Source: Cricetomys ansorgei (taxonomy: Eukaryota; Chordata; Mammalia; Rodentia; Nesomyidae). From it: a stretch of 64,000 nucleotides of DNA. The notes below the pieces were generated by a model. The model made no database searches. It saw only the letters and a list, made by a program, of their open reading frames with translations, and had not been told where the DNA came from. The stretch spans positions 9,461,001 through 9,525,000 of the forward strand of contig JAMJFZ010003581.1 of assembly GCA_026225945.1 (NCBI GenBank). Direction: 5' to 3'. Shown here piece by piece: positions 44,148 to 54,784 of the stretch. The position numbers were made by a program, and so were the translations under genes. Within the stretch, counting starts at the first letter, position 1. The number at the start of each line of letters is the position of its first letter.

Positions 44148-44537
44148 AGCACGCACACACACACACACACACACACACAGTCATACACACACATATACAC
44201 ACATTCATACACACACACAAACACATATAAACACACATACACACACATATGCATACACACACAGTCATACATACACGTATACACACATTCATACACACAC
44301 ACATATACACACACATATTTACACACATATACATACGCACAGTCATACACACACTCATATACACTCACACACACACACATACACCCACACACATACACAC
44401 ACACACATACACACACACACACACACACACATACACACATGCATACATATACACCCATACACATACACACACACACACACACACTCATACACATATACAC
44501 ACATACACACATACATACATATACACCCACACACATA

Positions 44538-44576
<39 letters not shown>

Positions 44577-44580
44577 GCAC
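44148..44580. repeat. Long interrupted (CA)n tract
   Basis: About 430 bases of CA with frequent TATA, TCATA and GCATA interruptions. It adjoins the tail of a SINE. Thr/His- and Cys/Val-rich frames are artefacts. Confidence 0.95.
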
Positions 44581-44589
44581 GGCCCATGA

Positions 44590-45110
44590 AAGACTTCTGT
44601 ACAGTGATTCAGGGCCACCCTATGCACTAGACCCACATGGGGCTGTCTGTCTTGTTGCAGAGTACTGACCTCTATGCCCAGGAGTTCCCACCTCCGGCTG
44701 CACTCCCTGTGACATGTGAGTAACTAGAGGAATGATCAAACACCATCATGAGAACAGACAGACAGCTATGCCAGAACTGAAGCCAGGTGAGGCACCTGCA
44801 GGCTCCCAGCTTCTTTCGTCCTGACCCCTGCCACAGCTCAGTTTCCAGCCTGGGAATGCCTGCAAGTCTCCTGAGCCCCATCCCTGACTTGGTAGACACC
44901 TTTGTGCCTTAGCACAAGCAGAATCTGTGTCTGGATCACCCTTTATGGGGGCCCCCATCTGTGGAATCCCTGTCCTCTAGAACTCCAGGAAATGCCAGGT
45001 CTGTCCCACAGGATGGTCAGAAGTTCAAGGCTGCGCTGTGTGGACATGCATACGTTAGGGATGCTCAGCTCTTCAGGGGAGGGAATTCAGAGGCAAACAA
45101 AAGTGCTCTC
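44590..45110. other. Intergenic DNA, no feature recognised
   Basis: About 520 bases with no recognised repeat or exon. Confidence 0.4.
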
Positions 45111-45112
45111 TC

Positions 45113-45190
45113 AACCTCTCTCTCTCTCTCTCACTCTCTCTCTCTCTCTCTCTCTGTGTGTATATGTGTGTGCGCACGTGTGCATGTGCT
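45113..45190. repeat. (CT)n(TG)n compound microsatellite
   Basis: About 40 bases of CT units followed by a short GTGTGTATATGTG part and GCGCACGTG. Confidence 0.9.
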
Positions 45191-45554
45191 ATAGAACTAT
45201 TCTCTTAGCAAAACAGCTGTCACCTTCTTCAGATTAGCTGTGTTTGCAAGAGTCCATCATGATTGGACTTGTGGACTGCCGACATTTCCTCATAGGAGGG
45301 GGTGGAGAGGGTCAGTGGAGGCCCACCAGAGTAACCAGCCACCTGGATGCAATTGCACGAGGCCTTGGCGTCTTGGGGAGGGATTATAATGTACAGGGTG
45401 AGGAGGATAACCGTTCCACCTATGTGGCCACTGAGAAGCCATCATCATCCATAGGACGTGAAGACTTCCCAGTGCAGCTGCTTTAAGGCCACCCATGCTC
45501 CTGCCGATGACTCTTCAGGCATGCTCTGTAAGTCAGCCTAATAAACTCACTGGT

Positions 45555-45735
45555 TGGGCGCTGAAGAGATGGTTCAGTGGTTAAGAGAACTTGATGTTCT
45601 TGTAGAGGACCCGGGTTCAGTTCCCACCACCCACATGGAGGCTTATAACTGCTCATAACTCCAGCTCCTTTCCTGGCCTTGGAGGGCATCTGCATGCAGA
45701 CAGGGGCTGGAGCAATAGCTGAGAGCTGCATCCTG
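45555..45735 (+). repeat. B2 SINE
   Basis: 'gggcgctgaagagatggttc', 'gaggacccgggttcagttcc', 'ctcataactccagctccttt'. Confidence 0.88.
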
Positions 45736-45742
45736 ATCTGTA

Positions 45743-45792
45743 GGCAGAGAGAGAGAGAGAGAGAGAGAAGCAGACAGACAGACAGACAGACA
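45743..45792. repeat. (GA)n(CAGA)n microsatellite
   Basis: Ten or so GA units, then five ACAG units. Confidence 0.92.
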
Positions 45793-45799
45793 GGCTATT

Positions 45800-45990
45800 G
45801 TTCCAGCGCCTGCCTACATCCCACCATGCTCCCTGCCATGACGATAATGGACTAAATCTCCTAAACTGAAAAGAAGCCCCCAATTAAATATTTGCTCTTA
45901 TAATAGTTGCTTGTTCATGGAGTCTCTTCATAGCGGTAGAATAGCGTACTCTCATCCAAACCAACATTGTTCCCCAGGGTGAATTTTGGT
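45800..45990 (-). repeat. Fold-back-type repeat, right half
   Basis: 'tccctgccatgacgataatg' to 'tggagtctcttcatagcggt' matches the right half of the repeat at 55448-55919. Confidence 0.55.
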
Positions 45991-45999
45991 GGAATCTTA

Positions 46000-46735
46000 C
46001 TTTGGTTTGTTGTTGAGACCTCGTGAGGAGGGGATAGAAATTGTTTATGTCTTCCCAGGGAAGGGATTCTTGAAACACACTCAGAGATTACCCATTTCCC
46101 ACCCTCCGCTGATTGTGGTAATAGACACAGTCAACCTTGGCTGAGGGCTTCTGTGCATCTGGACCCTTGATTGTAGGAACCCACTCTGATGAACTTGCTT
46201 ATCCCCATCTTCCAGATGCGTGAAAATGAGCCACAGAGAGGTTACAGGCATGGGTGTTCACACACAGCCTTAGCTCCTGCCTTATACCATAGGGTTGTGA
46301 CCAGGGGCTGGTGACATGCTGACCTCCTGAGAAGCAGCTGTTTTCCATCCCAGGAGAGGCTGGAACCGGTGGAGACAGCAGACACCCTGGCTACAGTGTG
46401 GGGAAAATAGCCCCTAGATGAGGCTCTGCGAGGATTGGAACCATCTACAAGCCTGTCTGGCCCAGTCATGCAGGGCCACCCTGGCCAGCACATCAGGCGG
46501 GCAGCTGACCTTCAGCCAGCACCACAGAGGCTTCTTTCCTTCCTCCCTCATGCCCTCTCCCTCCTCTAATCATAGTGCCTACCCTAGTCCTGGCTGTTGC
46601 TCAATCCAGGAGCATAGTTCCTGTGGGCTGCGCCTGATCAGCTGGGTCCTCTCTTTTTTGCACTTCAAGGGAAAGACAAGATCTTGCACAAGGAACCCCG
46701 AGTCTGTCCTCTCCGGCTGGCTGAGGAAGGGTGCC
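46000..46735 (+). promoter_or_regulatory. Trem2 upstream region
   Basis: No repeat was recognised over the 700 bases before the Trem2 ATG, unlike the flanking DNA. The Trem2 promoter and 5' UTR should lie here. No TATA box or other decisive element was identified. Confidence 0.4.
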
Positions 46736-46775
46736 ATGGGGCCTCTCCGCCTGTTTCTCCTGCTACTGGCCACAG
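46736..46775 (+). CDS. Trem2: Trem2 exon 1 (signal peptide)
   Basis: Encodes [13 protein letters not shown] and splits the Glu codon at a GTGGGA donor. Confidence 0.95.
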
Positions 46776-47411
46776 GTGGGACCCACCATCTACAATGCTT
46801 TCCTTTCCCTCGCCTTCCTTCACAGGTGCTGGGTGGCATGCAAATGGCTTGGAGGGGTATTGTGAAGCGGGCTGGAGTCCCGGCATGCCCAAGTGTCCTG
46901 CTTGGCTCTGCTTTCATTCCCACAGGCCCGTGTTCTTCTCACCGTCCTCCCCAGGATTGATCCCCACATGCAGGGAGGGTTAAGGGGCTGCAGCACTTGG
47001 GTCACTGGAGAGTGAAGGCATTGTGAGGGTGGCAGCAGCTGTCAGGTGAGGGACTGGGGGCACTGCTAAGGTCTCTAAACACTTAAGCTGTAAGCCTAAG
47101 AGGAGATGGCAGACTGGGCGACGAGGAAGAAAGGAGGAGAGGCTTGGGTTGGGATTTGCCTTCTCCCGGAGCCTCTGCCACACTCAGCCTCCGCCCCCAG
47201 TGGGAAGTAAGGACGCTGAGGGCTCTGCTACCAAGGACTGCCTCTTACCACTGTGGGCTGGATGTTCCTGAAGATGAACGGACTAACCCAGGTAAGAGAA
47301 GAGGCGGCTCCATGCCTTGTCCTTGCCTCATCTCAGCTGAAAGTGGAGGGAGAGGTAGGGTGCCTTAGCCGGCCTGGAGGCAGAGGGATGGAGGGGCTGA
47401 TGTGTGGGGAG

Positions 47412-47452
<41 letters not shown>

Positions 47453-50400
47453 AGTCTCTAGTCCCAAAGGCAGGCCACCAGCTCCTTGGTCCCATCTTCC
47501 ATGCTTCCATCACACCATCCCAGTAACGGCTGGAGACAGGATGCAACAGGCAGAAAGTTGGGGTGACCCTTGTCTTCCTGCCCGGACAATGACTTGGAGG
47601 GTGCTCCAATTCTCCTCTTCTACCACAAGAGGATCCCAAAAATAGCACCCTCATGTCTCTCCCCCCCAAAATAGCTCTGAGACGAGTCCTTCTTAAAAGA
47701 GGAACAGAGCCACAGAAATAGGGAAGCTGGGAGTTAAAGGTCAGGAAAGAAGCGCCATCCAGTATGGATGATTGAAGAGTGGGCAGCGGGACAGGGACAG
47801 GGAAGGGGCCACCCAGGCCCTGAGGAACCAGCCTGAGCTCCAGGAATCCACTAACCTTGATCTTCCGAGATGAAGAGAAAAGAGATGTCATGGTACCATA
47901 TGACAGGATGGAAGATGTCTAAGAGAGAACCAGAGGGGTTTTAAGAACAGTGCATGGCTTAGTCAATACAGTGCTTGCCTTGCAAACATGTGGACCTGTG
48001 TTTGCATCCACAGGACCCATGAGAAAAGCCAGATGCAGTGGTATATGCCTGTATCCCAGTGATGGAGGTGTGGGAGGCAGAGACAGGCAGGTCCCTAGAA
48101 GCGCACAGGCCTGCCTGGTCCTCGTCGCAAAGCCCCACACTATATTAGTTATTGTGTTGTTGACAGAATATCTGACAAAAGCAGCTTTATGAAGGAAGGG
48201 TTTGTTTTTGGCTCACAGTGCCAGGGGATGCAATCCACCCTGGAGGACAAGACTTGGCGGCAGGAGCAGGAGGCGCTTAGTCAGGAAGCTGAGAGAGGAC
48301 AGCAGCTTCTGGGCTCCCTTTTTCCTTTTGATGCAGGCAGGGCTCCGGCCCTTTGAATGTTGCTGCCCGTGTTCAGGGTGCTTTTCTGCCACCAGTTAAC
48401 CGAATCCAGAGACACGCTCGTCGATATTTCCACAGGCTAACCTGATCTAGATAATCACTTATGTGCAAGCTCAGAAGTTTACCCTAGATGATTCTAGGGC
48501 CTATCAAGTTGACAATCACCATAAACTACCACGCATAATGGTGAGACACCCTGTTTCCAGCAAAAATCGGACAGTGCCTGAGGACCAACACGAGCTCTTG
48601 TCCTGACCACCACATGTACACTGTGCTCCCTGGGCTCCCTCCAAAGGTGCCTAGGAAGCACAGTAAGAAAATCAGATTCCTAGTTCCCAGGCACACCACA
48701 TTCTTCCTAGGGACCACAGCTCCTTAAGGGCAGGACCCGTGTCTGCAGTCTGTTGCTCCTGGTAGATGCTCAGGGAATATCTGGCAAGTGAATAAAGGGA
48801 CGGGTGGCTGTCTCCTCTGCAGAGCTGTCCCAAGCCCTCAACACCACAGTACTGCAGGGTGTGGCCGGCCAGTCCCTGCGGGTCTCCTGTACTTACGACT
48901 CCTTGAAGCACTGGGGGCGACGCAAGGCTTGGTGTCGCCAGCTAGGCGAGGAGGGTCCATGCCAGCATGTGGTGAGCACGCACAACGTGTGGCTGCTGGC
49001 CTTCCTGAGGAGACGGAATGGGAGCACGGTCATCACAGATGACGCCCTGGCCGGAACCCTTACTGTCACTCTGAGGAACCTCCAAGCTGGTGATTCCGGC
49101 CTCTACCAGTGTCAGAGCCTCCGAGGCCGAGAGGCTGATGTCCTCCAAAAGGTCCTGGTGGAGGTGCTGACGGGTGAGCACAGTGGACGATTGTGTATCT
49201 TCAGCTGGTCCTTGGGCTGGGTCTCATTGTTGTGTGACTTTTCCTGGCAACATAAGCAAAGTCTGTCCCAGATTAGCCACCACCAACAGACCCAAAAAAC
49301 GATTTCACCCAGGTCTAGCTTAGTGAACTAGTGAGCTTATTGGAACTACTTGCAGGTGAATGGATGAGGGTTTATTTACAGGCAACTCCAAAGCAGCTGC
49401 ATCACTGAAAAGCCTATTCCAGCATGGGTGGTGACTCATTTAAAAAATGGCATCCAGATGCTACCTGTATCTCTGGTTCTCCCTGCATCCCTGGTGTTCC
49501 CTGTATCCCTAGAACTCACATCGTCTCTGGTACTTCCTGCGTTTGTGGTACTTCCTGGATTCCTGGATCTCCCCTTACCCTTGGAGCTCCCTGAACCCCT
49601 AGATCTCCCTAAAAGTCTTTACAGGTAGTCCTGGTTGGAGTCTCCTCTCCCTGGCACCTATAATGGCTTATATAACCTCAGGGTGGATGTGTATGTAAAT
49701 CTTGTTAAGTTTCGTGAAATTTCTGAACCTTCTAAGTTTTCTTTAGTTCCTAAATTATACTGCCCTTCCTCCTCCCTCCAGGAGGGCATGCCTCAATTCA
49801 GAGGAAATAGCTTTACAACACTCAAGTTCCAGGCATATATGTACAGAGTTGTCTCCTTGCTCTTAGGGAGATACACTGCATGGCTTCCATGACTTGTTGT
49901 CTAGGATATTCACTGCGCAGGGAAGCTAAAATCCAGACTCCTCGTGCCAGGCGGTGCTCCCCAGTGCAGGGTTGTGTCAGCTGCAGGAAGGGTATCCTTC
50001 TTTAGTTTACACAAGACACCGAGTTAGTTCCAGCCTGGCTTCCTCAAAACAGTTACGCTAGTTGGCAACACATTAGTATGTGAGCCCTGTATGTAGCCCT
50101 GTATGTAGCCCAGGATAGCCTTTAACTCACTCTCTGTCTAGCAGAGGGTGACCTTGAACTTTTGATGCTCCTGTCTTTTCCCTGTGTGGGTTCACTGGTG
50201 TGATTATCATGCCTGGCTTGTGTTGTGCTGGGGAACAAACCCAGGGCTTAGTATGTACTAAGCTAGCACTCTATCAACTGAGTTACATGCTCAGCCCCTT
50301 TGAAGGCCAAGGAACTGAGATTCACAGGGGCTAATGATCAGATTTACACAGGACTGGAGCCCTGAGGGCCTCACTGCAGGTGTAGGACTCTCCCCTTCCT

Positions 50401-51469
50401 CACAAGGCCTAAAGGAAGGGAGGGCTACAACCTCATGGTTTGTCTCCCACAGACCCTCTAGATGACCAAGATGCTGGAGATCTCTGGGTCCCAGAGAAAT
50501 CAGACAGAATTGAGGGTGTCCACGTGGAACACAGCACCTCCAGGTATGGTAGTGGTCCCTCCCTTCTCAGAGCCCTGGCAGTGACTGGGGTTGGAGGTCC
50601 CAGAGCACACAGAGCAGGCAAAGAGCCAGATAAAGTCTTGTTTAAGCACCCCTTCTACCCACTGGCGTATCAATAGATATCAAGAAAGTAGCACCTTTTG
50701 TAACAGTTCAAAAAAAGCACCATTCCATGATTCTGAAAAGGTAGCCCCCCGACCCCCATCCTCCAGGCTCGTGCAATTCAGCGACAAGTCTCAGTACTTT
50801 AGCTTGATATTGAGAGTCCTGGGACCCTGCCTCTTAAAGAGCACCAGAATCCATTCTGGATAGTCAGTTCCTATGCACTAATATAAAAGTGCTGTGTTAT
50901 ACAACCCCTGAGCACATGTGCAAATGCATACCTGTGCACCACACCCACTAATGCACACTTCAGCAGGGAAATGTGATGTGTCTTTGTGCATTTGGCAGAT
51001 CCTAAAACTGACTGCAGATTCCTCTGAGTCCCACGAAGCCCCTTCCCAGACATGGTGTCACCCAAGCCTCTTGAAATTCCCAGCTCCTCCCTATTATTCC
51101 TTCTCCAAGGGGCAGGTTCCATCCTGTAGATCATTTCTAGTCTACCATCTTCCTCCTCTTTCCAAGGAGCCAGTCGGGAGAGATCTCCTTCCCATCCACT
51201 ACCATTCTCCTCCTCCTGGCCTCTGTTCTCTTCAGCAAGCTTCTTATAGCCAGCATCCTCTGGGCTGCAGCCAGGTGCAGGCAGAAGCTGGAGACACCCG
51301 TGGTCAATGGGCCAGACCATGGCCATGATGCTGGGCACCAACTTCAAATCCTGACTGGTGAGTGGGGCAAGCCGGTAGATACCAGATATAAGCAGACAGA
51401 GACCGGAGGGACTGAGTCTTATCTGTTGCAGGACCTGGAGACACAAGAGAGAACTCCAAGTGGGAGTAG
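46736..51469 (+). CDS. Trem2: Triggering receptor expressed on myeloid cells 2, 5 coding exons
   Basis: Lipid- and lipoprotein-binding receptor of microglia, macrophages and osteoclasts that signals through TYROBP/DAP12. Exons 46736-46775, 48823-49173, 50453-50543, 51167-51357 and 51432-51469 join in frame (711 nt, 236 aa; human 230, mouse 227). Residues 1-18 are the signal peptide. Residues 19-128 are the Ig-V domain with C36, C51, C60 and C110, sequons N20 and N79, and the GDSGLYQC F-strand. Arg47, Thr66, Asp87 and Thr96 match human, but residue 62 is His. The shedding site keeps H157-S158 (VEHSTS). The helix (about 172-193) has Lys185, the equivalent of human Lys186 that contacts DAP12. 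The tail keeps the GHQLQ motif and ends seven residues later than remembered mouse Trem2. The ATG lies in the context GTGCCATGG and gives a [11 protein letters not shown] signal peptide like mouse MGPL and human MEPLRLL. Confidence 0.97.
47411..47451. repeat. (CA)n microsatellite
   Basis: About 20 CA units in Trem2 intron 1. Confidence 0.95.
47460..47935. other. Trem2 intron 1, non-repeat part
   Basis: No repeat or alternative exon recognised. The antisense open frame over 47328-47891 has no domain signature. Confidence 0.35.
47940..48135 (+). repeat. B4-type SINE (ID-B1 fusion)
   Basis: An ID-like start ('cagtgcatggcttagtcaat', 'ttgcatccacaggacccatg') is followed by a B1-like part ('atgcctgtatcccagtgatg'). 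Confidence 0.7.
48145..48530 (+). repeat. Family X interspersed repeat
   Basis: 'gttattgtgttgttgacaga', 'gaagggtttgtttttggctc', ending 'ctatcaagttgacaatcacc'. It lies in Trem2 intron 1. Confidence 0.7.
48823..49173 (+). CDS. Trem2: Trem2 exon 2 (Ig-V domain)
   Basis: A 351-nt phase 1-1 exon, acceptor CTCTGCAG and donor GTGAGC. Encodes [13 protein letters not shown] to VLVEVLT. The CQHVVSTH segment carries His62. Confidence 0.98.
49461..49622. repeat. Degenerate 18-bp tandem repeat, nine units
   Basis: Units of the form 'ctccctg(c/t)atccctggtg' repeat nine times with many substitutions. Because the unit is a multiple of three, one frame stays open with a six-residue LPxSLV-type periodicity, so the 66-codon frame here is a by-product. 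It lies in Trem2 intron 2. Confidence 0.85.
50090..50300 (-). repeat. B4-type SINE (ID-B1 fusion)
   Basis: Reverse B1-like part ('cccaggatagcctttaactc') and then ID-like part ('gtgctggggaacaaacccag', 'caactgagttacatgctcag'). Confidence 0.75.
50453..50543 (+). CDS. Trem2: Trem2 exon 3 (stalk)
   Basis: A 91-nt exon encoding [17 protein letters not shown] to VEHSTS, acceptor TCCCACAG and donor GTATGG. It contains the H157-S158 shedding site. Confidence 0.96.
51167..51357 (+). CDS. Trem2: Trem2 exon 4 (transmembrane and tail)
   Basis: A 191-nt exon after a strong pyrimidine tract ending TTTCCAAG. Encodes [19 protein letters not shown], the Lys185 helix and [12 protein letters not shown]. Donor GTGAGT. 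Confidence 0.95.
51432..51469 (+). CDS. Trem2: Trem2 exon 5 (C-terminus and stop)
   Basis: Acceptor CTGTTGCAG. Encodes [11 protein letters not shown], then TAG at 51467-51469. Remembered mouse Trem2 ends GPGGT and human GLRDT, so RENSKWE is extra. Confidence 0.88.
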
Positions 51470-51674
51470 AAGCCCAGCTGAAGTCCATCCAGGAGGCAGC
51501 CCAGCTTGCATGCTCTCCCCTCTAACACTAAGACTTCTGGTTCTGCTGATTCTGCTTCAGAGGCCACTTCTGCCTTAAAGCCTGTCTCTCCTGGAAACAG
51601 AAACAGCTGTGTGTACATATGTGTTGAGTGGGGAAGAGAGGTGGAAGTTCACCTGTCAACTTCTGGACTTTGGA

Positions 51675-51680
51675 TATTAA
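51675..51680 (+). terminator. Trem2: Trem2 poly(A) signal, ATTAAA
   Basis: ATTAAA about 205 bases after the stop codon, with TG/T-rich sequence downstream, is the likely cleavage signal. It lies just before a transposon fragment. Confidence 0.65.
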
Positions 51681-51721
51681 ACACTAACACACTGACCCAG
51701 GATTATCCATTCTTTCTACAT

Positions 51722-51944
51722 CAGCGGTTCTTAACCTGTGGGTTTCGACCCCTTTGGGGCTCAAACGACCCTTTTACAGAGGTCATCTAAGACCATATGC
51801 AGATCAGATGTTGACATACCATTCATAACAGTAGCAAAATTACAGCTGTGAAGTAGCAACAAAAATAATTTTATGGTTGGAGGTTATCACAGCTGGAGGA
51901 ATTGTATTAAAGGGTAGCAACCTTAGAAAGGTTGAGAACCACGG
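51722..51944. mobile_element. URR1-like hAT DNA transposon with visible ends
   Basis: Left end CAGCGGTTCTTAACC and right end GGTTGAGAACCACGG are imperfect inverted repeats. The flanking 8-mers TTCTACAT (51714-51721) and GTCTAGAT (51945-51952) match at six of eight positions, as expected for a worn 8-bp hAT target duplication. Non-coding. Confidence 0.8.
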
Positions 51945-52124
51945 GTCTAGATGCTTCTGTGCCTCATAAAGATCTGCTCTTACTCACTGCTGGGACTCAG
52001 CTCATGATCTTGTGCATGCCAGGCATGAGCTTACCACTGAGATAATTCCTAGGATTATGCATTTGGATAAAAAAGAAAAAGGGGGAAAGAAACTTACTTG
52101 AGGCCTGAGGCCCAAGGATACGGT

Positions 52125-52550
52125 CTTTGTTTAATTTCTGTTGCTGTGATAAAATATCCTGTGAAAAAATACTGACAAAAAAAGCAACTTAGGGGAGAAA
52201 GGATTCATTTTAGCTCACAATTCCTGGTTATAATTCATCCCAGGAGGGAAGTCAAGGCAGCAGGAACTTAAACAGCACATCCACAGTCAAGATCAGAGAG
52301 AGAACAGATACAGACATGTCTGTTTGTATGTAGCTCCTCTCTCCGCTGTTACCACTTACACAGTCCAGGAGCCCGTGCCTAGGGAATGGTACTACCCCCA
52401 GTGGACTGTGTTTTTCCACATTGACCAACGTGTAATCAATCAACCCCCTCAGACATGCCCACAGGCCAACTTCATCTAGACAATCCGTCTTTGAAACTTT
52501 CTTTGGTGATTCTAGATTGTGTCAAGATGACAATTAAAAGTAACCATCAT
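52125..52550 (+). repeat. Family X interspersed repeat
   Basis: 'ttaatttctgttgctgtgat', 'aaggattcattttagctcac', ending 'attgtgtcaagatgacaatt'. Near full length. Confidence 0.75.
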
Positions 52551-52559
52551 GGGAACCAT

Positions 52560-53320
52560 GTTCTCCATCCCCTAGGTTCTAATCAGGTCAGTATTTTCAT
52601 CCTTACTCCCTTCTCTAAGTCTGAGCACCAAGTCCTTCTGGGAGATAGCTGGTCATCTTCCTCTTCCTCTCCTCGTGGCACTCTCTCAGTTGGCTCCCCT
52701 TGGGTTACAGTTATCCCCCTCCCAGACCCAACTCCTTCCTCCCAACCCCCACTTCTGCCACTCAATGCCATCCAACCTACTGACTCATCCTTCATCTGCC
52801 AGGGCTGCACTTCCATCTGCAACTTCCCCTCTGGAGAAAGACAAAGACTGAGTCATACATAGCCTCTGAGCTGGGGACAGATGGTCCACACTCCTAGATG
52901 CACTGAGAGGAATCGGAGGCTCAGAAAAGAGTGGCTTATTCAGTCTCTAATAGAGTCTGGAAATCCAAGTTTCCCTTCACATTCATGCCACCCTGTTCCC
53001 TAGCTCCATCCTGTTAGTGTGTTTGTGAATAAGTACATTTCAATGAGTTATTTTAAGCATGACCTGAGCTTTGGAGATATAGCACTGACTCTGCCTTTGG
53101 AGTCTTGTTCTAAGGAGAAGAACTGGCAATAAACACAATAAAGGGGTTTGTGTCTAAAGGCAAAAGGTGTTGGGGGAAATTAAAAAAAAAAATCCAGGTG
53201 CAGGGGAGAATAAATGTGCCATTTTGAGCAGGATAGTCAAATAGGACCCTGAAGGAAGTTAGATTGCAAGCAGAAAGAATTCAAGGCAAAGGGACCGTTA
53301 GCACCGTGTCTGTCTCTTTA
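52560..53320. other. Intergenic DNA, no feature recognised
   Basis: About 760 bases with no recognised repeat. The 135-codon frame at 52455-52862 shows no domain pattern. Confidence 0.4.
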
Positions 53321-53324
53321 ACCC

Positions 53325-53740
53325 TGTTAGAGTCATTTCTGTGGCCATGATAAAACGCCTTGGCCAAAAGCAAGAGAGGGAGGACAGGGCTTGTTTAGCT
53401 AGCTTATAATTCCAAGTTACAGTCCATCGATTTGGGGAAGTTGAGGCACACTCAAGTGACTAGTCATAGGACAGCTTCGGCTGAAGTGGAGAGAGAAAAA
53501 TGTACCATTCTGCCAGCTTGTGTCCACCTAGCCCAGCTTTCCTCCCCTGTACAGCTCCAGGCCCAAACCTGGAAACAGTGCTGACCACATTCAGGCCTTT
53601 CCACCCTTGTTAACAGTCAAGACAGTCCTCCCAGAAATGCCTCCAGGCCAGTGTCATCTAGAAAGTTCCTCTTGGGGACTCTCTCCCCAGATGATTCTAG
53701 GTTGGATCAAGTTAACGGTTAAACACCTAACCAACACCCT
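53325..53740 (+). repeat. Family X interspersed repeat
   Basis: 'gtcatttctgtggccatgat', 'cagggcttgtttagctagct', ending 'ggttggatcaagttaacggt'. Confidence 0.7.
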
Positions 53741-53744
53741 GGGC

Positions 53745-54285
53745 AAGAGTAAGGGAGGGTGGGGTAAAAACACCTTGAGGGACTGTAGTGAGGAGGGATC
53801 AAGCTGATCCAAGCATTCTATCCGGCTTCAGAAGTGGACATGCATGCGTCCCCGTGACATGTGTGCTTCACCACCTAAGAGGAGCTTGGAATTATGGGAA
53901 AATTCCAACATGGTATCCATGCTCCAGCCTCACTTCCACATAGCACCCCCTGTGTTCCAACTCTGCCTTGTCCACTCCCGCTTACTCCAGCAACCCTGGC
54001 CTGGAGCTCTGAGATTCTGAGTCAGCCTGCATCTGGGGCTTCTCTGACTGTCTCACTATGTCCTGAGGCAGTTGCCTCATTCCCACAGACCCAGCCCACA
54101 GTCTAGATGAGCCCTTTCCAGCTTCCTCCACCCTGAGCACCAGGCTGTGAAGTGTCTGAGAGGCTCCTTAAGACAGACCTGCCACTGGGGCCTTGTGGCT
54201 GCTCTCCTCTTGGAGTTTGCTCTTTACTCTTTTCCTGATCTTCCATGTCTGGAAGTCTCTAACCCACCTCTGGGTTAGAGTGACT
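53745..54285. other. Intergenic DNA, no feature recognised
   Basis: No repeat, exon or RNA signature identified in about 540 bases. Confidence 0.35.
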
Positions 54286-54289
54286 GTTG

Positions 54290-54780
54290 TAGGTAATTAA
54301 TCTGACAAGGGGTTTAATAAAAACAAGGAGACATTTTCATAGACATCCCAAATTTGGTCGATAATAAGACCACTGCAATTGAACCAATTTGGAGCAAGCA
54401 AGCTTTAATTAAATTAATTAAATACTGGCCAGGAAGATGGACTCTGACCAGGTCCATTCTGAGGTACTCATGGAGTGAACCTACCACCTCCAGAGCTCCC
54501 ACAGAATGGCCCCAAATCATGTGGCATAGGTGCTTAAAAAGGCAGAACCCATAAGGCTATGCACTTCCCACCAGGTCCAGTCAGCAGCAAACATCTATCC
54601 TGATGTACTTCCTGTCTAGGTTATCTCCCGACTACAATGGACCAAGCATATCTGGTGCATTTGGGGCACATCTGGTGCAGTAAGGTCAACTTGGGATCTA
54701 GATACTCCCTACCCAATATTCCAAGAGGTTGTGTCCTTTGGGCAAGGGAGATTCAAGACTCTCTCACCTGAACAGCCCCA
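54290..54780. mobile_element. Possible old LTR or other interspersed repeat
   Basis: Contains AATAAA near 54317, a TTAATTAAATTAATTAAAT run near 54405-54423, 'ggtgcttaaaaaggcag' and repeated 'catctggtgca'-type blocks. This looks repeat-derived, but the family is not recognised and there is no coding frame. Confidence 0.3.
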
Positions 54781-54784
54781 CCTA

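Noticed and set aside
44035..44668. Several frames of 90-176 codons on both strands
   Set aside because: They come from the interrupted (CA)n tract and have no domain or splice context.
33000..46000. Search for a Treml4/Treml6-like Ig-V pseudogene
   Set aside because: No SVxC...WC...YxC pattern was found on either strand in the gap.
46418..46960. 180-codon plus frame running through Trem2 exon 1
   Set aside because: It is in another frame, overlaps the true start, and lacks conserved motifs.
49428..49628. 66-codon frame with regular Leu-Pro-x-Ser-Leu pattern
   Set aside because: The period of the 18-bp repeat explains it; there is no signal or splice site linking it to Trem2.
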